Assembly (NCBI GenBank): GCA_021780055.1
Contig: JAJXZM010000508.1
Location: forward strand, 1 to 6,441
DNA: 6,441 nt
Origin: Acidobacteriota bacterium
GTDB taxonomy: Bacteria; Acidobacteriota; Terriglobia; UBA7540
Direction of reading: 5' to 3'
This document shows positions 1-5,599 of the stretch, one piece after another. The position numbers and the translations under genes are program-made. The notes under the pieces were generated by a model. It did not search any database. It was not told the origin of the DNA and saw only the letters and a program-made list of their open reading frames with translations. Position 1 is the stretch's first letter, and each line of letters opens with the position of its first letter.

Positions 1-146
1 CAATGTCCCAGCCTCTCAGCACGGGAGAACCGACTGAAACCAGCACTACGGGACGACACGCTTCTACCTGAAACCGGTCCTTACCGACGCGTTGCTTGCG
101 CTCAATCAAATTTCTCGAAATAACCCGTCAGATTTCACTCCAACTC

Positions 147-1742
147 TCATGCAGCCTCTTTATGGCCTGTGCCGGCCGTCCTGACTTCAGTGCCGACACT
201 GCTTTCGTATGCCTTGAAGTTGTCCTGGAAAAGCTGTGCGAGTTTTTTCGCAGCGGCATCGTAGGCGGCCTTGTCAGCCCAGGTGTTCCGTGGAATCAGA
301 ATTTCTCCTGGGACATTGGGACATTCGGTGACCACTGCGAAGCCGAATTCGGGGTCAGGTCTTGTTTTTACCGTTGCAAGCGCACCGTTGTGGATAGCGT
401 CAATGATCGCGCGCGTGTGGGCCAGCTTGATGCGCTTGCCGGTCCCGAAGACTCCGCCGCTCCAGCCGGTGTTCACCAACCAAGCCCGAGTTCCGTGCTC
501 CTTCATTTTCTCGGACAGGAGTTCGGCGTATCTGCTCGGATGCCAGACGAGGAATGGTCCACCAAAGCACGGGGAAAATGTCGCCGTTGGTTCTTTGATG
601 CCTTCCTCTGTCCCAGCCACCTTTGCTGTATATCCGCTGATGAAGTGGTACATGGCCTGCGCCGGTGTGAGAGAACTGACCGGCGGCAGGACGCCAAAGG
701 CATCGCACGTCAGGAAGATGATGTCTGTGGGGTGGCCTGCAATGCAGGGGATCCGCGCATTCCGAATGAAGTTGATGGGGTAAGCTCCTCGAGTGTTTTC
801 GGTGATGCTTGTGTCGGCATAATCCACTGTGCGATCTTCTTCGAGCACGACGTTCTCGAGCACAGCGCCGAAACGCAATGCCGCGAAGATATCCGGTTCG
901 GACTCGGGTTTAAGGTGCACGGCTTTGGCGTAGCAGCCACCTTCGACGTTGAAGATGCCATCGTCTCCCCAGCAGTGCTCGTCGTCGCCGATAAGGTCTC
1001 GCTTGGGGTCGGCGGAGAGCGTGGTCTTGCCGGTCCCGCTTAAGCCGAACATCACTGAGGAACGACCCGACTTCCTGTCAGCAGTGGCGGAGCAGTGCAT
1101 TGAGAGCATGCCGCGTTTGGGCGCAAAGTAATTCACTGCTGTGAATACCCCTTTCTTCATTTCGCCGGCATACTCGGTTCCAAGAATAACCATTTCCCGA
1201 TCCTCAAGACTGAGGCTGATGCTGGTCTTGGATCCCACTCCCGTCGTGAGACGGTTAGCCGGAAAAGCGCCGGCATTGTAGATAACGAAATCCGGTTTTC
1301 CAAAGCCCGCCAGTTCTTCGGCCGTCGGCCGAATGAGCATATTGTGCATAAAAAGCGCATGGTACGGCCGCGAGCAGATAACCCGAATTTTGACGCGGTA
1401 TTTCGGGTCCCAGCCAGCGAAGCCGTCAACGCAGTAAATACGCTCGCGGATATTCAGATAGTCGCGGGCACGTTCGCGCAGGATGGCGAAAGCTTCTGGA
1501 GCGAGGGCGATATTGGTTGCCCCCCACCAGACGTCGTTTTCGGAGGCAGGATTCCGAACGACCCTCTTGTCCTTGGGCGAGCGGCCAGTCTTTACTCCAG
1601 AATACGCCACAAGAGAACCATTCTCTGCGATTGAGGAGTCCTTTTCGTAACGAATGGCGTGTTCGTAGAGTGCGCTCGGCGGAAGGTTACGATGGACCTG
1701 GACGACTGTTAACTCATGGTCACTTAAATTAAACTCGGTCAT
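147..1742 (-). CDS. pckA: Phosphoenolpyruvate carboxykinase (ATP)
   Basis: Cytoplasmic enzyme that converts oxaloacetate and ATP to phosphoenolpyruvate, CO2 and ADP, the entry step of gluconeogenesis. The 531-residue product is full length for the ATP-dependent family (about 530-540). Signatures seen, in order: the substrate-binding GRSPKDKR near residues 53-60; YAGEMKKGVF near 191-200, with the metal and substrate lysines; LSMHCSAT near 223-230, with the metal-binding histidine; the P-loop GLSGTGKTT near 233-241; the kinase-2 motif LIGDDEHCW near 250-258; and ENTRGAYPI near 315-323. All look intact. A TTG one codon upstream (1743-1745) is in frame, but the Shine-Dalgarno GGAGGTGA would then have almost no spacer, so the ATG at 1740-1742 is preferred. 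The gene stands alone, 288 bases after the phosphatase gene on the same strand, and no gene follows it in the window. Identity is secure; only the start codon is open. Confidence 0.97.
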   Translation of the reverse strand: MTEFNLSDHELTVVQVHRNLPPSALYEHAIRYEKDSSIAENGSLVAYSGVKTGRSPKDKRVVRNPASENDVWWGATNIALAPEAFAILRERARDYLNIRERIYCVDGFAGWDPKYRVKIRVICSRPYHALFMHNMLIRPTAEELAGFGKPDFVIYNAGAFPANRLTTGVGSKTSISLSLEDREMVILGTEYAGEMKKGVFTAVNYFAPKRGMLSMHCSATADRKSGRSSVMFGLSGTGKTTLSADPKRDLIGDDEHCWGDDGIFNVEGGCYAKAVHLKPESEPDIFAALRFGAVLENVVLEEDRTVDYADTSITENTRGAYPINFIRNARIPCIAGHPTDIIFLTCDAFGVLPPVSSLTPAQAMYHFISGYTAKVAGTEEGIKEPTATFSPCFGGPFLVWHPSRYAELLSEKMKEHGTRAWLVNTGWSGGVFGTGKRIKLAHTRAIIDAIHNGALATVKTRPDPEFGFAVVTECPNVPGEILIPRNTWADKAAYDAAAKKLAQLFQDNFKAYESSVGTEVRTAGTGHKEAA

Positions 1743-1745
1743 CAA

Positions 1746-1753
1746 TCACCTCC
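1746..1753 (-). promoter_or_regulatory. Shine-Dalgarno of pckA
   Basis: The minus strand reads GGAGGTGA, a near-perfect anti-16S match. GGAGG lies six bases before the ATG at 1740-1742 but only three before the alternative TTG at 1743-1745, so it decides for the ATG. Confidence 0.8.
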
Positions 1754-1777
1754 ATAGATTCATTCCATGCGACCCCA

Positions 1778-1806
1778 TCTATAGATCCCAGGGCTAGGCA
1801 GTTCAG
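1778..1806 (-). promoter_or_regulatory. Candidate sigma70-type promoter of pckA
   Basis: On the minus strand CTGAAC (1801-1806) and TATAGA (1778-1783) are separated by exactly 17 bases. They match the -35 consensus at three of six positions and the -10 consensus at four of six. A start near 1771 would give a leader of about 30 bases. The -10 lies inside a 10-bp perfect palindrome, ATCTATAGAT (1777-1786). This is a by-eye match, and promoters in this lineage are not well calibrated, so it is tentative. Confidence 0.3.
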
Positions 1807-1809
1807 TTT

Positions 1810-1838
1810 CGAAGCGCCCCCCGGGGGAACGTGCTTCG
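1810..1838. repeat. Inverted repeat upstream of pckA
   Basis: CGAAGC (1810-1815) and GCTTCG (1833-1838) form a 6-bp stem. The interior contains the self-complementary CCCCCGGGGG (1818-1827), giving a GC-rich hairpin. It sits just upstream of the candidate pckA -35 and has no T-tract on either side, so an operator or structural role is more likely than termination. Confidence 0.45.
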
Positions 1839-1849
1839 GATTTGCACCT

Positions 1850-1861
1850 GAGGGTACCCTC
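1850..1861. repeat. 12-bp perfect palindrome upstream of pckA
   Basis: GAGGGTACCCTC is fully self-complementary. It lies about 108 bases upstream of the pckA start and 12 bases beyond the neighbouring inverted repeat. A dimeric regulator could bind here, but nothing in the window names one, and a palindrome of this length can occur by chance. Confidence 0.4.
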
Positions 1862-2030
1862 CCGCCTTGCCGTAAGGACACTTGGGGGATTATCGCTGCG
1901 GAAAATACCGAAGGGCCATTTCAGATGCAGGCGTGGAGTGTTACTCACCAACTTGATGCCCTCCGAGTTGCAAGTCTCTTCAGCGATGGCAGTGAACTTG
2001 GCAAATTGTTGAAGGACGAGGTCGCATGCC

Positions 2031-3440
2031 TTAAGCTGCAACCGTGCCAGCAATAACCCGCTTGATGACAACGGCGGTCAAATCGTCCTGCTGCTTGCTT
2101 CCCTTCGCGAAGGCCGCAACAGCCTGGTAGAGTTTTGCAATAATCTCTTCTGGAGAAAATCGGCTTGCGTTCCGGACCACTTCCTCCAGCCTTTCAAAGC
2201 CGAACTGCTCACCCGAATCGTTTTCCCATTCAAAGAAGCCGTCAGTGATGAGCAAAATGATGTCATTGGGCTGGAGGTGCGTTATCAAGGGCACCGGGGA
2301 GTTGAGGTCGGGACAGATTCCCAGAGGAACGGCCTGGGCTGGCAGCTTTTGGATCGTTTGGCTGGCGGACGAGTATATAAATAGAGGCGCGTGACCTGCC
2401 GACAAGATTTCGACCTGCTCGCTGCTTTCTTTGCACACGGCCGCGACAAAAGTTGCAAACCGTCCTGGCGTCAAATCCTCCTTTAGAGACCGATTAACGT
2501 TCTGCACGGTGGTGACAAGATCATCTTGCGTGTTAAAACTGGCTCGTGCGTACGCACGACACACTGATGCCAGCAAAGCAGGTCCGATCCCATGGCCGGT
2601 TACGTCTGCGAGGGTTACTACCAGTCTTCCGTCGGGCAGGTGCGTCCAGTCGAAGTAGTCGCCACCTGTGTCGTCCGCTGGACGATTCCATCCCGCTATT
2701 TCGAATCCGCCAATTTGAGGCCGAACACGGGGAAGAAGAGATTGCTGAATTGAACGGGCAATTTCGAGGTCGTGTTCCACCTCTTTCAGTCTGCGGCGGG
2801 TCTCCGCCTCGCGCAGGGCTGCCTGCACGTGCTTCCGAATTTCATTACTCACGGCTGCTGCGATAAGTCCGCTAATAAGGAGGATTGCCGCATAGAACAG
2901 TACTTCCACTTGCGTTACGGCTAAGCTGCGGGGAGCCGTCAAGGGAATTCGCCATCCCAGATGAAACGCGGCCGTCAGATAAGCTACCGCCGCCGCTACA
3001 CCCGCCGCGATCGAAGCAAGCCAGCTCAAGCGAAGCGCAGAAAGGATGATCAGAGGAAAGAATCCCAGAAGCCATGGGGTTGCCACTGGCCGGTATGCAA
3101 CTTCCAGTTGAGGATGAAAAAGGAACGCCATTCCTAACGCCGGAAGAGACATTTCCACCATGATAGTCAAGATCCAAAATCGCCGCCGGAGACTACGCTC
3201 CCCTCGCAGTTCCAGCTTGACGCCATACAGAGCTACGAGCTCTAGACCGAGATACAGGCCCAGGATGGCAAAGGCTTCGATGCGTGTTGCCAACTCGAAG
3301 GTGAATATTCGAATTGACACCAGGATTGTGACGATCAGGCCAAAAGCCAACACGCAGATGATTCGGAGCTTCTCACTTTGAAGAAGTGTCCTTCGGAAGG
3401 CTACAAAGTCGACTTGTGAATTATCGGAGAGTTGTTTCAC
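2031..3440 (-). CDS. Membrane PP2C-type (SpoIIE/RsbU-like) serine phosphatase
   Basis: Likely an integral-membrane protein phosphatase that dephosphorylates a regulatory partner, typically a STAS-domain anti-anti-sigma factor. From the GTG start it has 469 residues. About six hydrophobic segments occupy residues 25-198. A charged, coiled-coil-like linker follows (about 201-235), ending in ARSIQQSLLP, which is characteristic of this family just before the catalytic domain. The SpoIIE domain runs to the end, with the metal-binding motifs GGDYFD (259-264), ADVTGHG (278-284), TDGFFE (399-404) and DDLT (452-455) all present, so it should be active. No PAS, GAF or HAMP sensor is visible; sensing would fall to the membrane part. 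The GTG at 3438-3440 has AAGGGA seven bases upstream; an in-frame TTG at 3459-3461 would add seven residues, and an in-frame stop lies at 3483-3485. No sigma factor, STAS protein or partner kinase is nearby, so the target is unknown. Confidence 0.92.
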   Translation of the reverse strand: MKQLSDNSQVDFVAFRRTLLQSEKLRIICVLAFGLIVTILVSIRIFTFELATRIEAFAILGLYLGLELVALYGVKLELRGERSLRRRFWILTIMVEMSLPALGMAFLFHPQLEVAYRPVATPWLLGFFPLIILSALRLSWLASIAAGVAAAVAYLTAAFHLGWRIPLTAPRSLAVTQVEVLFYAAILLISGLIAAAVSNEIRKHVQAALREAETRRRLKEVEHDLEIARSIQQSLLPRVRPQIGGFEIAGWNRPADDTGGDYFDWTHLPDGRLVVTLADVTGHGIGPALLASVCRAYARASFNTQDDLVTTVQNVNRSLKEDLTPGRFATFVAAVCKESSEQVEILSAGHAPLFIYSSASQTIQKLPAQAVPLGICPDLNSPVPLITHLQPNDIILLITDGFFEWENDSGEQFGFERLEEVVRNASRFSPEEIIAKLYQAVAAFAKGSKQQDDLTAVVIKRVIAGTVAA

Positions 3441-3447
3441 GGCAGAA

Positions 3448-3453
3448 TCCCTT
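3448..3453 (-). promoter_or_regulatory. Shine-Dalgarno favouring the phosphatase GTG start
   Basis: The minus strand reads AAGGGA, with a seven-base gap to the GTG at 3438-3440. The alternative TTG at 3459-3461 has only a weaker AGGG four bases upstream. This supports the shorter protein but is not decisive. Confidence 0.45.
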
Positions 3454-3486
3454 ACGAGCAAAGATCCCTGCGAGAAATACCGTCAG

Positions 3487-3540
3487 GCCCCGTCGCCGGG
3501 CACACTTACGCGCTAATGCCCAATCGTCGTACTGCGGGGC
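3487..3540 (-). promoter_or_regulatory. Nested inverted repeat in the phosphatase leader
   Basis: An outer stem pairs positions 3487-3492 (GCCCCG on the plus strand) with 3535-3540 (CGGGGC). Inside it, 3498-3502 (GGGCA) pairs with 3517-3521 (TGCCC) around a 14-base loop. The structure lies 47-100 bases upstream of the phosphatase start and would be in its mRNA leader if transcription begins further upstream. No T-tract follows, so it does not look like an intrinsic terminator. I do not recognise a known riboswitch class. Confidence 0.35.
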
Positions 3541-3605
3541 ACTTGCCTCCTTTCGAGGTCAAGCCTATACATAAATCAATTTACCAACGGTGTTTCGCCG
3601 CATCG

Positions 3606-3624
3606 ACTGTCAGAACTTACAGTA
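3606..3624. promoter_or_regulatory. Imperfect palindrome CTGT-N8-ACAG, copy 1
   Basis: Plus strand ACTGTCAGAACTTACAGTA: 5-bp arms ACTGT and ACAGT around an 8-base centre. It lies about 166 bases upstream of the phosphatase GTG. It matches the second copy at 5100-5118 at 17 of 19 positions, which argues for a shared protein-binding site. The geometry equals the gammaproteobacterial LexA box, but a BlaI/MecI-type or other dimeric helix-turn-helix regulator is equally possible. Confidence 0.5.
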
Positions 3625-3836
3625 AACCGGGCTGGATCGGCTTTAAGCAAATGCAGGATAACCGGAGTGTTTCTGTGACTATTTTGTCCCGGGAGCTATT
3701 AGGGCTGTAGCGACCAGTGCGGGCCCAATGCAGGTGTTTAGGGCAAGCTCGAAACCTCGGGAATTCCAAGGCCTTTGACGTCGAGTTTTCAAACGTTTCT
3801 CTTCTGTGCCAGTCAATAAAGCGCCGCAGCCCCCAG

Positions 3837-3863
3837 GCCCCCGGAGCAGGGGAGCCCGGGGGC
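3837..3863. repeat. GC-rich 8-bp hairpin
   Basis: GCCCCCGG (3837-3844) and CCGGGGGC (3856-3863) are exact inverse complements around an 11-base loop. A second small hairpin, ATGGG-AGGG-CCCAT, follows at 3870-3883. No T-run follows on either strand, so a classical terminator is unlikely. It may be the core of a dispersed intergenic repeat. Confidence 0.5.
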
Positions 3864-4039
3864 GCGACTATGGGAGGGCCCATGACTAGTAGCGTCGCCG
3901 GCAGAGTGGAAACTGAACAATTGTGGGCAAAAGTTGCGCTCTTCTTTTCCGAACGCGCAGCCTAACAAAAGAACCTTCAGTGCACGTCGCGCGCTCGGCA
4001 CGTCCTTGATCCGCTCCAAACTCTATAGCACCCAGGGCG

Positions 4040-4063
4040 GCGGCTGCAGTAGGCAGCAGCCGC
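4040..4063 (-). terminator. Possible 3' hairpin after the OmpA gene
   Basis: GCGGCTGC (4040-4047) and GCAGCCGC (4056-4063) form a perfect 8-bp stem with an 8-base loop, about 42 bases past the stop codon of the minus-strand OmpA gene. The position suits transcript end or 3' protection. The minus strand continues CGCCCTGGG with no U-tract, so a standard intrinsic terminator is doubtful. Confidence 0.35.
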
Positions 4064-4104
4064 TCACCCCAATATGGGAAGATCCTGCGCCATTCTGCAA
4101 ACGA

Positions 4105-4836
4105 TCAATTACCCGAGGGTGCGGTCTGCGCTGTTTGAGACTCCAGCTGCGGAACCAAAATGGTAACTTCTACCCGCCTGTTTTCCGCGCGGCCATCACG
4201 GGTCTTGTTGGAGCCAACCGGTACATCCTCGCCGTAACCCACATTGTGAACCAGTACCACTGGAATATTATGTTTCTGAGTGAGGTACCGGACAACGGTG
4301 TCAGCCCGGCGCTGGCTCAGTGTCAGGTTGTAGCCGGCCGAACCGGTGCTATCCGTATGTCCTACGACCTGGATCAAATAAAGTTTCGTTGATCCAACGG
4401 TCTGAGCAATTTCGTCGAGTTTTTGCGCCTCTTCTTGCGTCAAGTTGCTCTTGTTGGTTGCAAACGCGACTGTGACGTGTTGAGCAGCTCGAAAGTTATG
4501 GAGCTTGTCGAACATCCCCTTAGCGTCGTTGGCGGCAGAAATGCCACTATCCGCCTTTTGACTCGCAGCCATGGCATGTTCGTCTGCCTGCTTAGCAGCC
4601 TGGACACCCTGGTCCGCAGTATTTTGTGCTTGAGAGATTCCTGCTTCGGTCTTGTCGCTCAGTTCTTTGATGGCCTGGGTGTTCTGGGCCGTCTTCTGCT
4701 CAGCGTTTTGGATCCGTGTGTCCTGTGGGGCTTGGCTGTTGCGCACGAACTTGCGGGTCGCAAGGCAGCCCGTGGCAAGAAGTACCAAAGGCACTGCCGC
4801 CAGGGCAAGTATCTTCGTGTAAAGTGTGGCTTTCAT
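4105..4836 (-). CDS. OmpA-family peptidoglycan-binding lipoprotein
   Basis: Predicted outer-membrane lipoprotein that anchors the membrane to the cell wall. From the ATG it has 243 residues. Residues 1-24 are a lipoprotein signal (two lysines, a hydrophobic core, lipobox LATGC), so Cys24 would be lipidated. Residues 35-110 are polar and alanine-rich with no proline after about residue 37, forming an Lpp-like helical coil. Residues 121-228 are an OmpA C-terminal domain: VAFATNKSNLT, then GHTDSTGS with Asp162, then LSQRRADTVVRYL with Arg177 (the two positions that bind diaminopimelate in OmpA), and finally NRRVEV. There is no beta-barrel domain, unlike E. coli OmpA. The ATG at 4834-4836 follows GAAGGGAG by five bases; an in-frame GTG at 4840-4842 overlaps that site and is disfavoured. 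A Pal-like role is possible, but no tol genes are nearby and the coil makes it longer than Pal. Confidence 0.92.
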   Translation of the reverse strand: MKATLYTKILALAAVPLVLLATGCLATRKFVRNSQAPQDTRIQNAEQKTAQNTQAIKELSDKTEAGISQAQNTADQGVQAAKQADEHAMAASQKADSGISAANDAKGMFDKLHNFRAAQHVTVAFATNKSNLTQEEAQKLDEIAQTVGSTKLYLIQVVGHTDSTGSAGYNLTLSQRRADTVVRYLTQKHNIPVVLVHNVGYGEDVPVGSNKTRDGRAENRRVEVTILVPQLESQTAQTAPSGN

Positions 4837-4841
4837 AGGCA

Positions 4842-4849
4842 CTCCCTTC
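4842..4849 (-). promoter_or_regulatory. Shine-Dalgarno of the OmpA lipoprotein gene
   Basis: The minus strand reads GAAGGGAG, five bases before the ATG at 4834-4836. The competing GTG at 4840-4842 overlaps its last base, so the ATG is the likely start. Confidence 0.65.
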
Positions 4850-4881
4850 TAGACGTACAGAATAGTTTCGGCATTGTCAGC

Positions 4882-4910
4882 ATTATTCTCGCTACAGAAT
4901 TGCTGGAAAA
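4882..4910 (-). promoter_or_regulatory. Candidate promoter of the OmpA lipoprotein gene
   Basis: On the minus strand TTTTCC (4905-4910) and AATAAT (4882-4887) are spaced by exactly 17 bases. The -10 matches the consensus at five of six positions, the -35 at three. Transcription starting near 4875 would give a leader of about 40 bases. This is a by-eye match only. Confidence 0.35.
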
Positions 4911-5099
4911 AGCCTTCTATGGAATTCTTCACTGGCCTTGTAACCAACGGCGGAAGTCGCTCTCACAAAATTCGGTCGCGGGAGGGACGACTTTCCTTCG
5001 GGACCGCCAGCCGCAGAACTCTCCCACTACCCGCCGATAGCATTCGTCCTAGGGGTCTCGCTTCATTCTTAATGCTATGGCCAGAGAGAGCCCCGTAGA

Positions 5100-5118
5100 A
5101 CTGTCAAAACTAACAGTA
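5100..5118. promoter_or_regulatory. Imperfect palindrome CTGT-N8-ACAG, copy 2
   Basis: Plus strand ACTGTCAAAACTAACAGTA, with the same 5-bp arms and 8-base centre as the copy at 3606-3624 and only two differences in 19 bases. It lies about 264 bases upstream of the OmpA gene start and about 116 bases before the insertion-sequence relic. On the minus strand it contains TTGACA, so a bound protein could cover a -35 element, though I see no matching -10. Confidence 0.5.
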
Positions 5119-5233
5119 GGTCGTCAGAAGTGACCGGAAGTCATTTAAACCCCTGGGCAAAAGGTTGAATTTGTAGCAGTTATTGACATGTTGAGGCGGA
5201 CGAGTGAAGAAATCAGCGCCAGTAGGAGGGTGG

Positions 5234-5446
5234 ATGGCGCGATACGGTTGGGTGCTATCCGACGCCCAGTGGGAGAATATCCGGCGCTTCCTTTCCAAAC
5301 CGCCGCCGCGGCCGCGTGGGCTCTGCCACCAGCTCCGAACCGCAAATCGATGGAAGGCTCAATTTAAAATACCAAGCGTGCCCAAAGATCTTGTCTCAAT
5401 AGAGGGGTTTACCCCACGGATGTGGGAACAGGAGGGACATTGGGAG
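5234..5446 (+). pseudogene. IS5-family transposase, decayed N-terminal fragment
   Basis: Remnant of an insertion-sequence transposase. The ATG at 5234 has AGGAGG four bases upstream. The first 28 residues, MARYGWVLSDAQWENIRRFL then SKPPPRPR, match the N-terminal domain typical of IS5-group transposases (LSDxQWxxIxPLLP-like, followed by a proline/arginine stretch). The match then jumps two bases out of frame (PPAPNRKSMEG near 5322-5357, where family members read NRKxxEGILWILR). It returns to the first frame at KDL (5384-5392) and WEQEGHW (5423-5443), with intervening pieces missing. The DDE catalytic core and the rest of the element are absent. It is therefore broken by indels and truncated at the 3' side. 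I could not identify terminal inverted repeats. An upstream in-frame GTG at 5204 exists but the ATG fits the family start better. Confidence 0.6.
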
Positions 5447-5456
5447 AGAGAGAGAG
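5444..5456 (+). repeat. Short GA dinucleotide repeat
   Basis: Thirteen bases of alternating G and A (six GA units plus G), at the right end of the recognisable transposase fragment. Simple repeats of this kind can arise by slippage in unconstrained DNA, in keeping with the decayed state. Confidence 0.5.
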
Positions 5457-5599
5457 GTACCCAAATTGAATCCCGTGGAATTAGTTGCACTCTGAATCCC
5501 GCGAGCAACACTTCTAAAACCTGCCGTCTAATAAATCCAGCTTTTTCATCAGACCTTTTGCCCGTTTCGTGGGTCTAATAAACAAGCGTTCCCTGAAAA
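5447..5599. other. Gene-free stretch between the IS relic and the ClC gene
   Basis: There is no gene here. It holds two exact copies of GTCTAATAAA (5526-5535 and 5573-5582) and a weak AGACC/GGTCT inverted repeat (5551-5555 and 5572-5576) about 25-50 bases beyond the ClC stop codon on the minus strand. Neither is convincing as a terminator. Confidence 0.4.

Larger units (their letters stand above)
3625..4104. other. Gene-free region between the OmpA and phosphatase genes
   Basis: I find no convincing gene here. Open frames exist on both strands (roughly 3617-3883 minus and 3717-3965 plus), but they overlap, lack a well-placed ribosome-binding site and show no recognised domain. The stretch carries several GC-rich hairpins, listed separately. 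The look of the sequence suggests an untranslated dispersed repeat or long 3' and 5' flanks rather than coding DNA. Confidence 0.5.
4837..5233. other. Gene-free region upstream of the OmpA gene
   Basis: No gene is supported here. A plus-strand frame that runs from within the OmpA gene to about 5040 is only an antisense shadow with no ribosome-binding site or recognisable product. The region contains the likely OmpA promoter, the second palindrome copy and, near its right end, a TTGACA at 5183-5188 that may belong to the decayed insertion sequence. Confidence 0.5.

Noticed and set aside
34..75. Direct repeat CTGAAACC (34-41 and 68-75)
   Set aside because: Eight bases and only two copies is expected by chance, and there is no array structure.
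108..122. AT-rich inverted repeat ATTTC-TC-GAAAT downstream of pckA as a terminator
   Set aside because: The stem is short, with a two-base loop, and no run of T follows on the minus strand; 1-146 otherwise shows nothing I can support.
96..1043. Long plus-strand open frame of 315 codons
   Set aside because: It is antisense to pckA, whose motifs are unmistakable. The frame is open because of third-position GC bias, and its translation is cysteine-rich and unlike any family.
1743..1745. TTG as the start of pckA
   Set aside because: It would leave only three bases after the core Shine-Dalgarno; the next codon, ATG, has ideal spacing.
3617..3965. Overlapping minus and plus frames of 88 and 82 codons
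   Set aside because: They have opposite strands over the same DNA, poor start contexts and no known domains; better explained as a repeat or non-coding sequence.
4423..5040. Plus-strand frame of 205 codons
   Set aside because: It runs antisense through most of the OmpA gene and into its promoter region, with no ribosome-binding site or recognisable domain.
4960..5040. tRNA-like look of the GC-rich segment near 4965-5015
   Set aside because: No acceptor stem, anticodon arm or TTC-loop set could be assembled on either strand.
5183..5211. TTGACA at 5183 as a promoter for the transposase
   Set aside because: The -35 is perfect but the bases 17-18 further on (GAAGAA/AAGAAA) do not resemble a -10; at most a relic promoter.
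5466..5501. Direct repeat TGAATCCCG (5467-5475 and 5493-5501)
   Set aside because: Nine bases with 26-base spacing and no third copy; not CRISPR-like or otherwise structured.
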